Source: Micromonospora sp. RP3T
Lineage (GTDB): Bacteria > Actinomycetota > Actinomycetes > Mycobacteriales > Micromonosporaceae
Assembly (NCBI RefSeq): GCF_003027925.1
Contig: NZ_PYPS01000032.1
Location: 1 to 64,000 of the forward strand
DNA length: 64,000 nucleotides
Reading direction: 5' to 3'
The notes under the pieces were generated by a model, which searched no databases, was not told the origin of the DNA, and worked only from the letters and a program-made list of their open reading frames with translations. The position numbers and the translations under genes are program-made. Shown here piece by piece: positions 52,121 to 59,919 of the stretch; within the stretch, counting starts at the first letter, position 1; each line of letters starts with the position of its first letter.

Positions 52121-53686
52121 ATGACCGACCGGCCGAACTACGTGCACGAGGCGCTGGAGCTGTTCGCCGGGTTCGGCGACCGGGAGGCGCTGGTCGGCGG
52201 TGACCGCCGGCTCACCTACCGGCAGGTCGCCGCCGAGGTGCGCGGCCTGGCCACCGCGCTGCGCCGGCACGGCGTACGCCCGGGCGCGGCGGTGCTGGTG
52301 ATGCTCGGCAACACGGTCGAGGGTCCGCTGCTGCACCTCGCGTTGCACCTGCTCGGCTGCCGCGCCATGTGGGTCGCCCCGGTCACCTCCCGCCGCGAGA
52401 TCGACGAGTTCGTCGCGCTGGCCGCGCCGGAGGTGTTCGTGCACGATCCCCGCGACCCGGAGTCCGGGCAGGTCGCGGCCGGCCTGGTCGGCGTACCGGT
52501 GCTGTGTCTCGGCCCCGGCGGCGCCGGCCCGGACCTCACCGCGGGCGGCGACGCCGACGACCCGACCGACCTGCCGGCCTCCGGACCGGCGCCGGAGTCG
52601 TTCCTCCAGACCAGCGGCACCACCGGCACGCCGAAGCTGGTGCACCACCGGGAGAGCTTCTACCGGCAGGTGCTGGTGCTCGCCGCCGGCATCCGGTCCG
52701 CCGGGATCCCGCTGCTGCGGCACCTGTCGCACTCCCCGATGTGGCTGGCCAGCGGCCAGATCACCACACTTGTCAACCTGTTCACCGGCGGGGTGCTGTT
52801 CCTGCGCGAGCGGTGGGACCCGGCGGCGTTCGTCGCGACCGTGCACGCCGAGCGGCTGACCTCCACGTTCGTCACCCCGCCGATGCTGTACGAGGTGCTC
52901 GACCATCCCGACCTGCCGGGCGCCGACTTCTCCGCGATGGTCATGTTCAACGTGGGCGCCGGGCCCGCCGCGCCGGCCCGGCTGCGCCAGGCGATCGCCC
53001 GGTTCGGCCCGTGCCTGCGGATCGTCTACGGGCTCAGCGAGGCGGTGGTGATCTGCGCGCTGCCCGGGCTCACCGACGATCCGGAGCACCCGGAGCGGCT
53101 GCGCTCCTGCGGCCGGCCGTACGGGGACGTGACGGTCGAGATCCGCGACGCCGACGGGCGGGTGCTGCCGGCCGGCGTCGACGGCGAGGTGTGGGCCCGG
53201 ACGAAGCTGAGCTTCGCCGGCTACCACGGTCAGCCGGAGCTGACCGCCGAGACGCTCGTCGACGGCTGGGTGCGCACCCGCGACATCGGGCACCTCGACG
53301 ACGACGGTTTCCTCTACCTGGTCGACCGGTTGCAGGACCGGATCCTCACCCGGCAGCGGAGCTGGCCGATCTACTCCCGCCCGATCGAGGACGTGCTCGC
53401 CGGCCACCCCGAGGTCCGGGCCGCCGCGGTGATCGGGGTGCCGGACCCGGTGGCCGGGGAACTGCCGTACGCGTACGTGGTGCCGGCGCCGGGCGCGTCG
53501 GTCACCGGCGACGACCTGATCGCGCTGGTCGTCCGGGAACTCAGCGAGACCTGGGCGCCCGGCGCGGTGGAGTTCGTCGACGCGCTGCCGCTGAACCGGT
53601 CCGCGAAGGTCGACAAACGGGCGCTGCGGGCCCGGTACGCACAGGAGCACCCGGCCGGCGCGGACCCGATCGGCAGTCCGGCGTGA
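52121..53686 (+). CDS. AMP-dependent acyl-CoA synthetase/ligase
   Basis: A 521-residue ANL-superfamily enzyme that adenylates a carboxylic acid and transfers it to CoA or a carrier protein. Motifs: P-loop TSGTTGTPK, VYGLSEA (A5-like), RTRDIGHLDDDG (A7), hinge DRLQDRIL (A8) and the catalytic Lys in NRSAKVDK (A10). The acid substrate is not predictable from visible motifs. No carrier protein gene is adjacent. GGGGG lies seven bases before the ATG, and the stop overlaps the MFS start (GTGA), so activation and transport are coupled. Confidence 0.9.
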   Translation: MTDRPNYVHEALELFAGFGDREALVGGDRRLTYRQVAAEVRGLATALRRHGVRPGAAVLVMLGNTVEGPLLHLALHLLGCRAMWVAPVTSRREIDEFVALAAPEVFVHDPRDPESGQVAAGLVGVPVLCLGPGGAGPDLTAGGDADDPTDLPASGPAPESFLQTSGTTGTPKLVHHRESFYRQVLVLAAGIRSAGIPLLRHLSHSPMWLASGQITTLVNLFTGGVLFLRERWDPAAFVATVHAERLTSTFVTPPMLYEVLDHPDLPGADFSAMVMFNVGAGPAAPARLRQAIARFGPCLRIVYGLSEAVVICALPGLTDDPEHPERLRSCGRPYGDVTVEIRDADGRVLPAGVDGEVWARTKLSFAGYHGQPELTAETLVDGWVRTRDIGHLDDDGFLYLVDRLQDRILTRQRSWPIYSRPIEDVLAGHPEVRAAAVIGVPDPVAGELPYAYVVPAPGASVTGDDLIALVVRELSETWAPGAVEFVDALPLNRSAKVDKRALRARYAQEHPAGADPIGSPA

Positions 53687-54906
53687 ACCCGCGCCGGGAG
53701 TTGTACACCCTGGTCGGCGCCGACCTGCTGTCCAACCTCGGCACCCGGATCTCGGTGGTGGCCATTCCCTGGCTGGTGCTGGAGACCACCGGCAGCCCGA
53801 CCCGGATGGGCCTGGTGGCCGCCGCGGAGACGCTGCCGTACATGCTCTCCAGCGCGCTGGCCACGCCGTGGGCGGACCGGTTCGGCGTCCGCCGTACCTC
53901 GATCGTCGTGGACGCGGCCAGCGCGGTCGCGATGGCGGTGGTGGCGCTCGCGCCCTGGCTCGGCTTCGGCACGCTGCTGGTGCTGGTGGCGATCGCCGGC
54001 GGGCTGCGTGGCATCGGCGACCGGGTGAAGCACGTGCTGTTCAAGCCGGCCGCCGAGCGGGCCGGGGTGCCGCTGATCCGGCTCACCTCCGCCTACGACG
54101 GGCTGGCGCGGGGCATGACGCTGTTCGGCGCGGTGCTGGGTGGGCTGCTCATCGACTGGGTGGGACTGACGCCGGCGATCTGGATCGACGCGGCCACGTT
54201 CGCGGTCTGCGCGCTGCTGATCGGAGTGCTGGTCCGGCCGCCCGCGCCGACGCAGCCGGCGCCCCGGGAGCCGTACCTGCGGGCGCTGCGCGGCGGGTTC
54301 GCGTACCTGCGTACCGACCGGACGCTGCTGGTCATGCTGATCGTGGTCTCCGCGTCCAACATGTTCGCCAACGCCAGCGTCGCGGTCTGGATCCCGCTCT
54401 GGGTCAACGAGGTGCTCGGCGATCCGGCCGGGTTCGGGCTGCTGCTGGGCGTCTTCTCGGCCGGCGCGTTGCTGGGCAACCTGCTGTTCACGCTGGTCGG
54501 CACGCGGCTGCCCGGACAGGCGGTGTTCGCGCTCGGGTTGGCGCTCAGCGGCGCGCCCCGGCTGCTGGCGCTGGCGCTCAGCGACGACCTGGTGGTGGTG
54601 CTGGTGGTGACGTTCCTGTCCGGGATCGGGATCGCGGCGGTGAACCCGCTGCTCGGCGCCGCGCTCTACCAACGGGTGCCGGCGGCGTTGCAGACCCGGG
54701 TGCTGGGCATCTCCGGCTCGGTGGCGTTCCTCGGCCTGCCGGTGGGCGCGCTGCTCGGCGGCTGGTCGGTGGCGCTGTTCGACCTGGGTCCGGCGTTGCT
54801 GGTGATGTCGGTGGCCTGTCTGGTGCTCACCGTGGCGCCGCTGCTGTTCCTCCGCTCCGGCGCCGGCCGGCCGGCGCCGGAGCCGGTCGCCCCCACCCCG
54901 GCCTGA
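53683..54906 (+). CDS. MFS transporter
   Basis: A 407-residue major facilitator with about 12 hydrophobic helices. It has the cytoplasmic-loop motif A-like DRFGVRRTSIV between helices 2 and 3, and GALLGNLLF and SGIGIAAVNPL in the second half. It resembles enterobactin-exporter/MefA-type drug or product efflux proteins (MFS_3). Starting with GTG 53683 inside the ligase stop, it is a likely exporter of the ligase pathway's product. Confidence 0.88.
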   Translation: MNPRRELYTLVGADLLSNLGTRISVVAIPWLVLETTGSPTRMGLVAAAETLPYMLSSALATPWADRFGVRRTSIVVDAASAVAMAVVALAPWLGFGTLLVLVAIAGGLRGIGDRVKHVLFKPAAERAGVPLIRLTSAYDGLARGMTLFGAVLGGLLIDWVGLTPAIWIDAATFAVCALLIGVLVRPPAPTQPAPREPYLRALRGGFAYLRTDRTLLVMLIVVSASNMFANASVAVWIPLWVNEVLGDPAGFGLLLGVFSAGALLGNLLFTLVGTRLPGQAVFALGLALSGAPRLLALALSDDLVVVLVVTFLSGIGIAAVNPLLGAALYQRVPAALQTRVLGISGSVAFLGLPVGALLGGWSVALFDLGPALLVMSVACLVLTVAPLLFLRSGAGRPAPEPVAPTPA

Positions 54907-55040
54907 CCGCGGTGTCGGAGCGACCGCGGCGCGCACCGCCACTCTTCGGGACCGCGCAGGCAGGCGTGAACCGCTACTCTCTGGCTGCCGCGGGTGTCGC
55001 CGGCGGGCAGTGACACGGGGGAAGTCGAGGAAAGAAACGT

Positions 55041-56957
55041 ATGAGCGTCATCCGAAAGCGTCGCACCCGGAAGATGGCGGCGTTCGTCGCCGTGGCCTTG
55101 TCGGCGAGCATGATCGGCGGCGGAGCCGCGCAGGCGGTCAGTGGCGTCAGCCCCGTGCCGGCCGGCAGCTACTCGTTCACCGCGAAGATTCAGAACGACC
55201 TGCGGGCCTGCTCCGCGGTGCTGGTCGCGCCGACCTGGGTGCTGACCACCGCGAGCTGCCTGGCGGAACCGGGCCAGCAGCTCGTCGCCGGCCCGCCCAC
55301 CCGACGCACCACCGTCACGGTCGGCCGAACGGATCTGAGCACCACCGCCGGGCACGTCCTCGCCGTCACGGCCGTGCTCCCCCACCCGACCCGCAACGTC
55401 GCGCTCGCCCAGGTGGAGAAGCCGGCGAGCGGGGTGCCGCCGGTCGCCGTCGGCGCGTCCGCCGCGTCGGGCGAGGAGCTGCTGGCCGCGGGCTTCGGCC
55501 GGACCGCCACCGAGTGGGCGCCGGACAAGCTGCACGCGGGCACGTTCACGGTCACCGGCGTCAGCACCGACGCGCTCACCGTCGACGGCAGCGCCTCCGC
55601 CGCCAGCCTGTGCCGGGGCGACGCCGGCGGCCCGCTGCTGCGCACCGGCGCCGGCCAGCCGCAACTGGTCGCCCTGCACGACACCTCCTGGCAGGGTGGC
55701 TGCCTCGGCGAGACCGACACCCGGCGCACCGCGACCGAGGTGCGGGTGGACGGTCTGGCCCCGTGGATCGCGGCGAGCACCAGCAACAACAACTACGTGG
55801 CGCTCTCCCCCGGCGGGCTCCTGCTGGACACCCGCACCGGCACCGGCGCCCCCGCCGGGCTCCGCGGCGCGAACAGCACCACCGACTTCCCGGTCCTCGG
55901 CGTCGGCGGGGTCCCCGCGGCGGGCGTCTCCGCGGTCCTGGTCGACGTGACCGCGGTCAGCCCGACCGCCAACACGTTCCTGACGGTGTTCCCGACGGGC
56001 TCCACCCAGCCGGCCACCTCGTCGCTCAACGCGTCGGCTGGTGAGACCATCTCGACGACCCAGGTGGTGCGTCCGGGCCCGAACGGCCGCGTCTCGGTCC
56101 ACAACCCCGCCGGCAACGTCCACGTCGTCGTGGAGGTGCACGGCTACTTCACCGGCGGGGCGGGCGGCGGGCTGGTCGCCGTGCCGCACACCCGGGTGGT
56201 CGACACCCGCGACGGCACCGGCACCACCGTCGGCAAGATCCCGACCAACGGATCCCGGACGTTCACGTTCACCGGCGGCGTCGTCCCGAGCGGCGCGACA
56301 AGCGTGTTCCTGGACGTGGCCGTGGTCGGTTCGACGAGCGCCAGCTTCCTGCGGGCCTACCCGGAGGGCGGGGCCGACGCGACCAGCGTGCTCGACTACG
56401 TCAGCGGGGTCACCTCGCAGGGCGTCACGGTCAAGCTCTCCTCCGCCGGTCGGGCCACCTTCTTCAACAAGGGCCCCGCGGTCGACCTGGTGATCTCCGT
56501 GCAGGGCTACGTGACCGCCGCCGCGTCGGGGGGTGCCGAACTGCGGCCGGTCCCGGCCCTGCAGGTGGTCGACACCCGGGCCAACGGCGGCACGCCGATG
56601 ACGGCGCGGGGGGCCCTGTTCGTCAACCTGACCGACCCGGTGGGCATCTCGCCGGACGCGATGGGCGGCGCCCTGCTCTCGGTGACCACGGTGGGCCCGA
56701 CCGGCTCGGGTTACCTGACCGTCGAGTCGGGCGCCGGCCCGTTCGCGACCACTCCTGACGGGCCGGTGGTGACCAGCCAGTCCGTGGCGAACTTCGCCGC
56801 CGGCCAGATCGCACGCACCACGATGGTGATGGTCAGGGTGAACGACGCCGGCCCGCGCTACGCGACCAGGAACATCCGCATCCTGAACGTCAGCGGTGGC
56901 ACGACGCATGTCATCGTCACGCTGCACGGCTGGTTCAACCGGCCGCCGGCCGCCTGA
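55041..56957 (+). CDS. Secreted trypsin-fold pseudoprotease with three C-terminal beta domains
   Basis: A 638-residue exported protein: signal peptide (cleavage near AAQA, residue 32), a chymotrypsin-like S1 domain (33-245) and three repeated ~120-residue beta domains (about 253-370, 371-490, 495-636), each opening with a V-D-T-R or L-D-T-R-x-G motif and closing with G-Y-F, G-Y-V or G-W-F. All three catalytic positions are changed: the T-A-A-H-C His is S72 (TTASC), the D-I-A-L Asp is N119 (NVALAQV), and the GDSGGP Ser is A195 (GDAGGP). The disulfide Cys are kept. It is therefore a folded but inactive protease, probably a binding or scaffold protein. GAGGAAAG precedes the ATG. Confidence 0.88.
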   Translation: MSVIRKRRTRKMAAFVAVALSASMIGGGAAQAVSGVSPVPAGSYSFTAKIQNDLRACSAVLVAPTWVLTTASCLAEPGQQLVAGPPTRRTTVTVGRTDLSTTAGHVLAVTAVLPHPTRNVALAQVEKPASGVPPVAVGASAASGEELLAAGFGRTATEWAPDKLHAGTFTVTGVSTDALTVDGSASAASLCRGDAGGPLLRTGAGQPQLVALHDTSWQGGCLGETDTRRTATEVRVDGLAPWIAASTSNNNYVALSPGGLLLDTRTGTGAPAGLRGANSTTDFPVLGVGGVPAAGVSAVLVDVTAVSPTANTFLTVFPTGSTQPATSSLNASAGETISTTQVVRPGPNGRVSVHNPAGNVHVVVEVHGYFTGGAGGGLVAVPHTRVVDTRDGTGTTVGKIPTNGSRTFTFTGGVVPSGATSVFLDVAVVGSTSASFLRAYPEGGADATSVLDYVSGVTSQGVTVKLSSAGRATFFNKGPAVDLVISVQGYVTAAASGGAELRPVPALQVVDTRANGGTPMTARGALFVNLTDPVGISPDAMGGALLSVTTVGPTGSGYLTVESGAGPFATTPDGPVVTSQSVANFAAGQIARTTMVMVRVNDAGPRYATRNIRILNVSGGTTHVIVTLHGWFNRPPAA

Positions 56958-56974
56958 GCGGCCGTACGACCGGC

Positions 56975-57014
56975 GTCCGCCGCCCCGACCGTCCGATCGG
57001 TCGGGGCGGCGGAC
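56975..57014 (+). terminator. Terminator of the pseudoprotease gene
   Basis: Perfect 17-bp arms (56975-56991 and 56998-57014) with a 6-nt loop, followed by GCTTTCCCC. The strongest hairpin in this part of the window. Confidence 0.7.
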
Positions 57015-57040
57015 CGCTTTCCCCGTCCCGGCCGCTCGGC

Positions 57041-57046
57041 TAGCCT
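57041..57046 (+). promoter_or_regulatory. -10 box of a leaderless promoter
   Basis: TAGCCT ends seven bases before the ATG at 57054; there is no Shine-Dalgarno sequence between them. Confidence 0.45.
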
Positions 57047-57053
57047 CCCGGTC

Positions 57054-57737
57054 ATGTCATCGACGTTGACCGAGGCCACGGATCCCTGGTGTCTGCGCCC
57101 CGGCGAGGCCGCCGACCTGCTGAGTGACCATCCGTGGCACCGGTTCGTGGTGCTCGGCGACAGCGTCGCGGAGGGCCTGTGCGAGCCGCTCGACGGCTAC
57201 CCCGACGTGCAGTGGGCCGACCGGGTCGCCGCCGAGTTGCGGGCGGTGCGCCCGGAGCTGGCGTACCTCAACCTGGGGCGGCGCGGGCTGCGGGCGCACG
57301 AGGTGCGGGCCACGCAACTGGCCGACGCGCTGGCCTTCGGGCCGGACCTGGCGCTCGTGGTGTGCGGTGGCAACGACGCGTTCCGGCCCGGCTACGACCC
57401 CGACGCGGTCGACGGGGAGCTGGCCGCGATCATCACCGCGTTACGTGACGCCGGGGCAGACGTGATCACGGTGGGCATGTTCGACGTCTCGCACAGCCCG
57501 GCGGTGCGGGACACGCTGCGGGCCGGGCTGGGCGCGCGGATGCGCCGGCTGGCCCGGCACACCCGCGCGGTGGCCGAGCGCCTCGGCACGCTGCACGTGC
57601 ACCTCACCGACCATCCGCTGGTCGCCGACCCGTCGCTCTACAGCGGCGACGGCCGGCACGGCAGCGCCCGCAGCGACGCCGTCGCCACCGCGGAAACGCT
57701 CCGGGTCCTCGCCACCCACCACACCCGTCGTCGGTAG
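57054..57737 (+). CDS. SGNH/GDSL-family hydrolase, cytoplasmic
   Basis: A 227-residue single-domain SGNH hydrolase. Block I is VVLGDSVAEG with the nucleophile Ser, the Gly residue lies in LNLGRRGLRAHE, and block III is VVCGGNDAF. The final block, normally D-x-x-H, is represented by SGDGRHGSA, so the Asp-His spacing should be checked. No signal peptide. Substrate unknown. It is likely read from a leaderless mRNA and is followed by a long gene-free region. Confidence 0.82.
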   Translation: MSSTLTEATDPWCLRPGEAADLLSDHPWHRFVVLGDSVAEGLCEPLDGYPDVQWADRVAAELRAVRPELAYLNLGRRGLRAHEVRATQLADALAFGPDLALVVCGGNDAFRPGYDPDAVDGELAAIITALRDAGADVITVGMFDVSHSPAVRDTLRAGLGARMRRLARHTRAVAERLGTLHVHLTDHPLVADPSLYSGDGRHGSARSDAVATAETLRVLATHHTRRR

Positions 57738-58310
57738 GGCGACGCCCGCCGCCGGTGACGGGCCGGTTCCGCGAACGCCGTCGGCAGGTCTGCCGGGGCC
57801 CCGGCCGGGCCCCGGAGCGGCCGGGCCGACCACCGAATGATCGGGCTCCCGCTGCCCGAGCCGGCCCGACCCGGCCCGCCCCGTGGACAGCGGCGGGTGC
57901 CGTGGGCCGGTCGAACCGACGCCGGACGGCCCTCGCCGCCGGCGACGGTCGGGCCTACGAGCGCCTTTCGAGCTGATGGCGTGGACGACTCAGCAACCCG
58001 CGCCCGCCACCCCGCACTGCCCTGGCTGACGCCCTCACCACCCGCCGCCCCGCACGCCCGACTGCCCACCCGCCCCGCACGCCCCCGCCCCGCACACCCC
58101 GACCCCACGGCCATCCGCGCACGCCCGCTCGTGCGCGGGCCCGCTCGTGCGTCCGTGCGCGCCACGCCCGGGGCGGGGCGGGCTTCGGTGAGTCGTTTCC
58201 GCCCTCAGCTCGAAAGGCGCCCCGAACCGACGTCCTTCCCACCACCACGCGTTGGCCAAGGAGTCGTCGTCGGGTCCACCGCGGTACGGGACGGGTACTC
58301 CTTGATCACG
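57738..58310. other. Gene-free 573-bp region
   Basis: No convincing gene occurs on either strand between the SGNH hydrolase and TetR genes. The left 220 bp are ordinary GC-rich spacer. Positions 57961-58220 form an inverted-repeat-bounded element whose interior is strongly C-biased on the plus strand and contains small hairpins. Open frames crossing the region have no RBS and low-complexity Pro/Arg/Ala translations. Confidence 0.6.
57961..58220. repeat. 260-bp MITE-like element with 32-bp inverted repeats
   Basis: Terminal arms GCGCCTTTCGAGCTGA (57961-57976) and its exact complement (58205-58220) extend inward to 32 bp with five mismatches (inner blocks GGCG and ACGACTCA are conserved). The 196-bp interior has a perfect 8-bp hairpin at 58116-58137 and no coding potential. 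No clear target-site duplication is seen. Confidence 0.6.
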
Positions 58311-59030
58311 TCACCGCCCGGCGGGGGCGTCCGGAGGCGGTCCGGGGCGGTCGGGGGTCAGGAGGCCGGTGAGCAGGGCACGCAGGGTGCGGGCGAAGAG
58401 GTCGCCGTCGGGCGGGGTGGCGGCGTCGGCGAACGCGGCGGCCAGGTGGGGGTACGCCGCCAGGTCGACGTGCTCGAACGTGACCGTGCCGGTGGTCGCC
58501 GCGCTGCGGGCGAAGAGCGTGACCACGCCGGTGACCATGGCGACCGCCTCGAACTTGGCGACGACGCCGGCCGGCACCGGTTGCAGGACGCGCAGGCAGG
58601 CGTCGAAGTAGGCGAGCGTGTTCGGCCCGGGCGTCGCGCGCCGGCCGAGCGCGTCGGCCAGCCACGGGTGCCGCCGGTGCAGCGCGAGCTGGCGGCGGGC
58701 CAGCCGCAGGAACTGCTCGACCCAGTCGCCGTCGTCGCCCGGGTAGGGCCGCAGCTCCCCCACGCACCTGTCGACCATCAGGTCGAGCAGGTCGTCGCGG
58801 GACGACAGGTGCCGGTAGAGCGAGCCGGCGGCCATGTCCAGCGCGCCGGCCACCGCCCGCATCGACACGGCGTCCAGCCCGCCGGCGTCGGCGAGCGTGA
58901 CCGCGGCGGCGGCGATCTCGTCCCGGCCGTGCGTCGGGGTGGGCCCGCGGCTGCCGCGTGGCGGCCGGCTCCAGATCGACGGGCCGGGAGAGCCGCCGCC
59001 AGCCGGATTCGGGGATGCGCCGCTCACCAC
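58311..59030 (-). CDS. TetR-family transcriptional regulator
   Basis: A repressor of about 239 aa. The helix-turn-helix is near residues 45-80 (AAAAVTLADAGGLDAVSMRAVAGALDMAAGSLYRHLSSRDDLL), and the C-terminal ligand-binding domain is helical (VEQFLRLARRQLALHRRHPWLADAL). The start is either of two adjacent GTG codons (59030 or 59027). It is divergent from an alpha/beta hydrolase gene, with a 25-bp near-perfect palindrome between them. Autoregulation and control of the hydrolase are therefore likely. Confidence 0.86.
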   Translation of the reverse strand: MVSGASPNPAGGGSPGPSIWSRPPRGSRGPTPTHGRDEIAAAAVTLADAGGLDAVSMRAVAGALDMAAGSLYRHLSSRDDLLDLMVDRCVGELRPYPGDDGDWVEQFLRLARRQLALHRRHPWLADALGRRATPGPNTLAYFDACLRVLQPVPAGVVAKFEAVAMVTGVVTLFARSAATTGTVTFEHVDLAAYPHLAAAFADAATPPDGDLFARTLRALLTGLLTPDRPGPPPDAPAGR

Positions 59031-59038
59031 CCCACTGT

Positions 59039-59063
59039 AAACTGCAAACGGCGTTCGCAGTTT
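59039..59063. promoter_or_regulatory. TetR-type operator
   Basis: A 25-bp palindrome, AAACTGC-A-AACG-G-CGTT-C-GCAGTTT, with only one mismatched pair and a single central base. It sits 9 bp upstream of the TetR start and 23 bp upstream of the hydrolase start, so a bound repressor would cover both promoters. Confidence 0.75.
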
Positions 59064-59085
59064 CAGGGGGTCGGAGGGAGCGGTC

Positions 59086-59919
59086 ATGCAACGGATCACG
59101 GCCACGGACGGCGCGGGCATCGTCCTACACTCCACGGGCACCGGGCCGGGGCTCGTGGTGGTGCACGGCGGCGGGGTGACGATCGCGGAGTACCGCCGGT
59201 TAACCGCGCGGCTGGCCGAGCGGTTCACCGTGCACCTCTACAACCGGCGGGGCCGGGCGGACGCCCCACCCCGCCGCGAGCCGTACACGGTGGAGCAGGA
59301 GATCGACGACCTCGGCGCGGTGCTCGCGCACACCGGCGCCCGGTGGGCGGTCGGGCACAGCTACGGCGCGTTCGTGGTGCTGCGGGCCGCGCTGCGACTG
59401 CCGCTGGAGCGGATCGCCGTCTATGACGCCCCGCTGCGGCTGGCCGGGCACGGCATGCCGATGGCGTTCCTCGAACCGGCCGAGGCGGCCGTCCGGGCCG
59501 GGCAGACCGCCCGGGCGCTGGCCATCGTGGCCGCCGCCGTCGACCCGCAGAACCCGGCGTCGCGGCTGCCGCTGCCGGTCCGGGCCGCGATCACCCGGCT
59601 CTTCCTGCGCACCGAGATCGGGCGCACCATGAGCGCGCTGGTCGGGATGACGCTCGCCGAGTCACGGCAGATCCTGGTGCACGACGGGCCGGCCGAGCAG
59701 TACGCCGGCATCACCGCCGACACGCTCCTGATCAGCGGCGCCCGGGCCGCGCCGTTCTTCACCGAGACCAACGAGCTGCTGGCCGCCGTCCTCCCGCACG
59801 CCCGCACGCTGCGCGTGCCGGGCAGCCCGCACAACGGCATCGCGGTGGCACCGCCCGCCCTGATCACCCCCCTGACCGCCTTCTTCACCACCCCGGCCCA
59901 GGGCGGGATCAGTCGGTGA
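59086..59919 (+). CDS. Alpha/beta hydrolase
   Basis: A 277-residue hydrolase of the abhydrolase-1 group: oxyanion motif VVHGGG, nucleophile elbow GHSYG (Ser), and a late His in GSPHNG. The acid is probably in LLISGA or nearby and is not obvious. It is the likely target of the divergent TetR repressor, suggesting a role in detoxification of a small molecule. Its last 11 bases overlap the end of the convergent ATP-grasp gene. Confidence 0.85.
   Translation: MQRITATDGAGIVLHSTGTGPGLVVVHGGGVTIAEYRRLTARLAERFTVHLYNRRGRADAPPRREPYTVEQEIDDLGAVLAHTGARWAVGHSYGAFVVLRAALRLPLERIAVYDAPLRLAGHGMPMAFLEPAEAAVRAGQTARALAIVAAAVDPQNPASRLPLPVRAAITRLFLRTEIGRTMSALVGMTLAESRQILVHDGPAEQYAGITADTLLISGARAAPFFTETNELLAAVLPHARTLRVPGSPHNGIAVAPPALITPLTAFFTTPAQGGISR

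Noticed and set aside
57837..58260. Pro/Arg-rich open frames across the MITE-like element
   Set aside because: Low complexity caused by C-rich DNA, no start signals, and the sequence is palindromic rather than coding.
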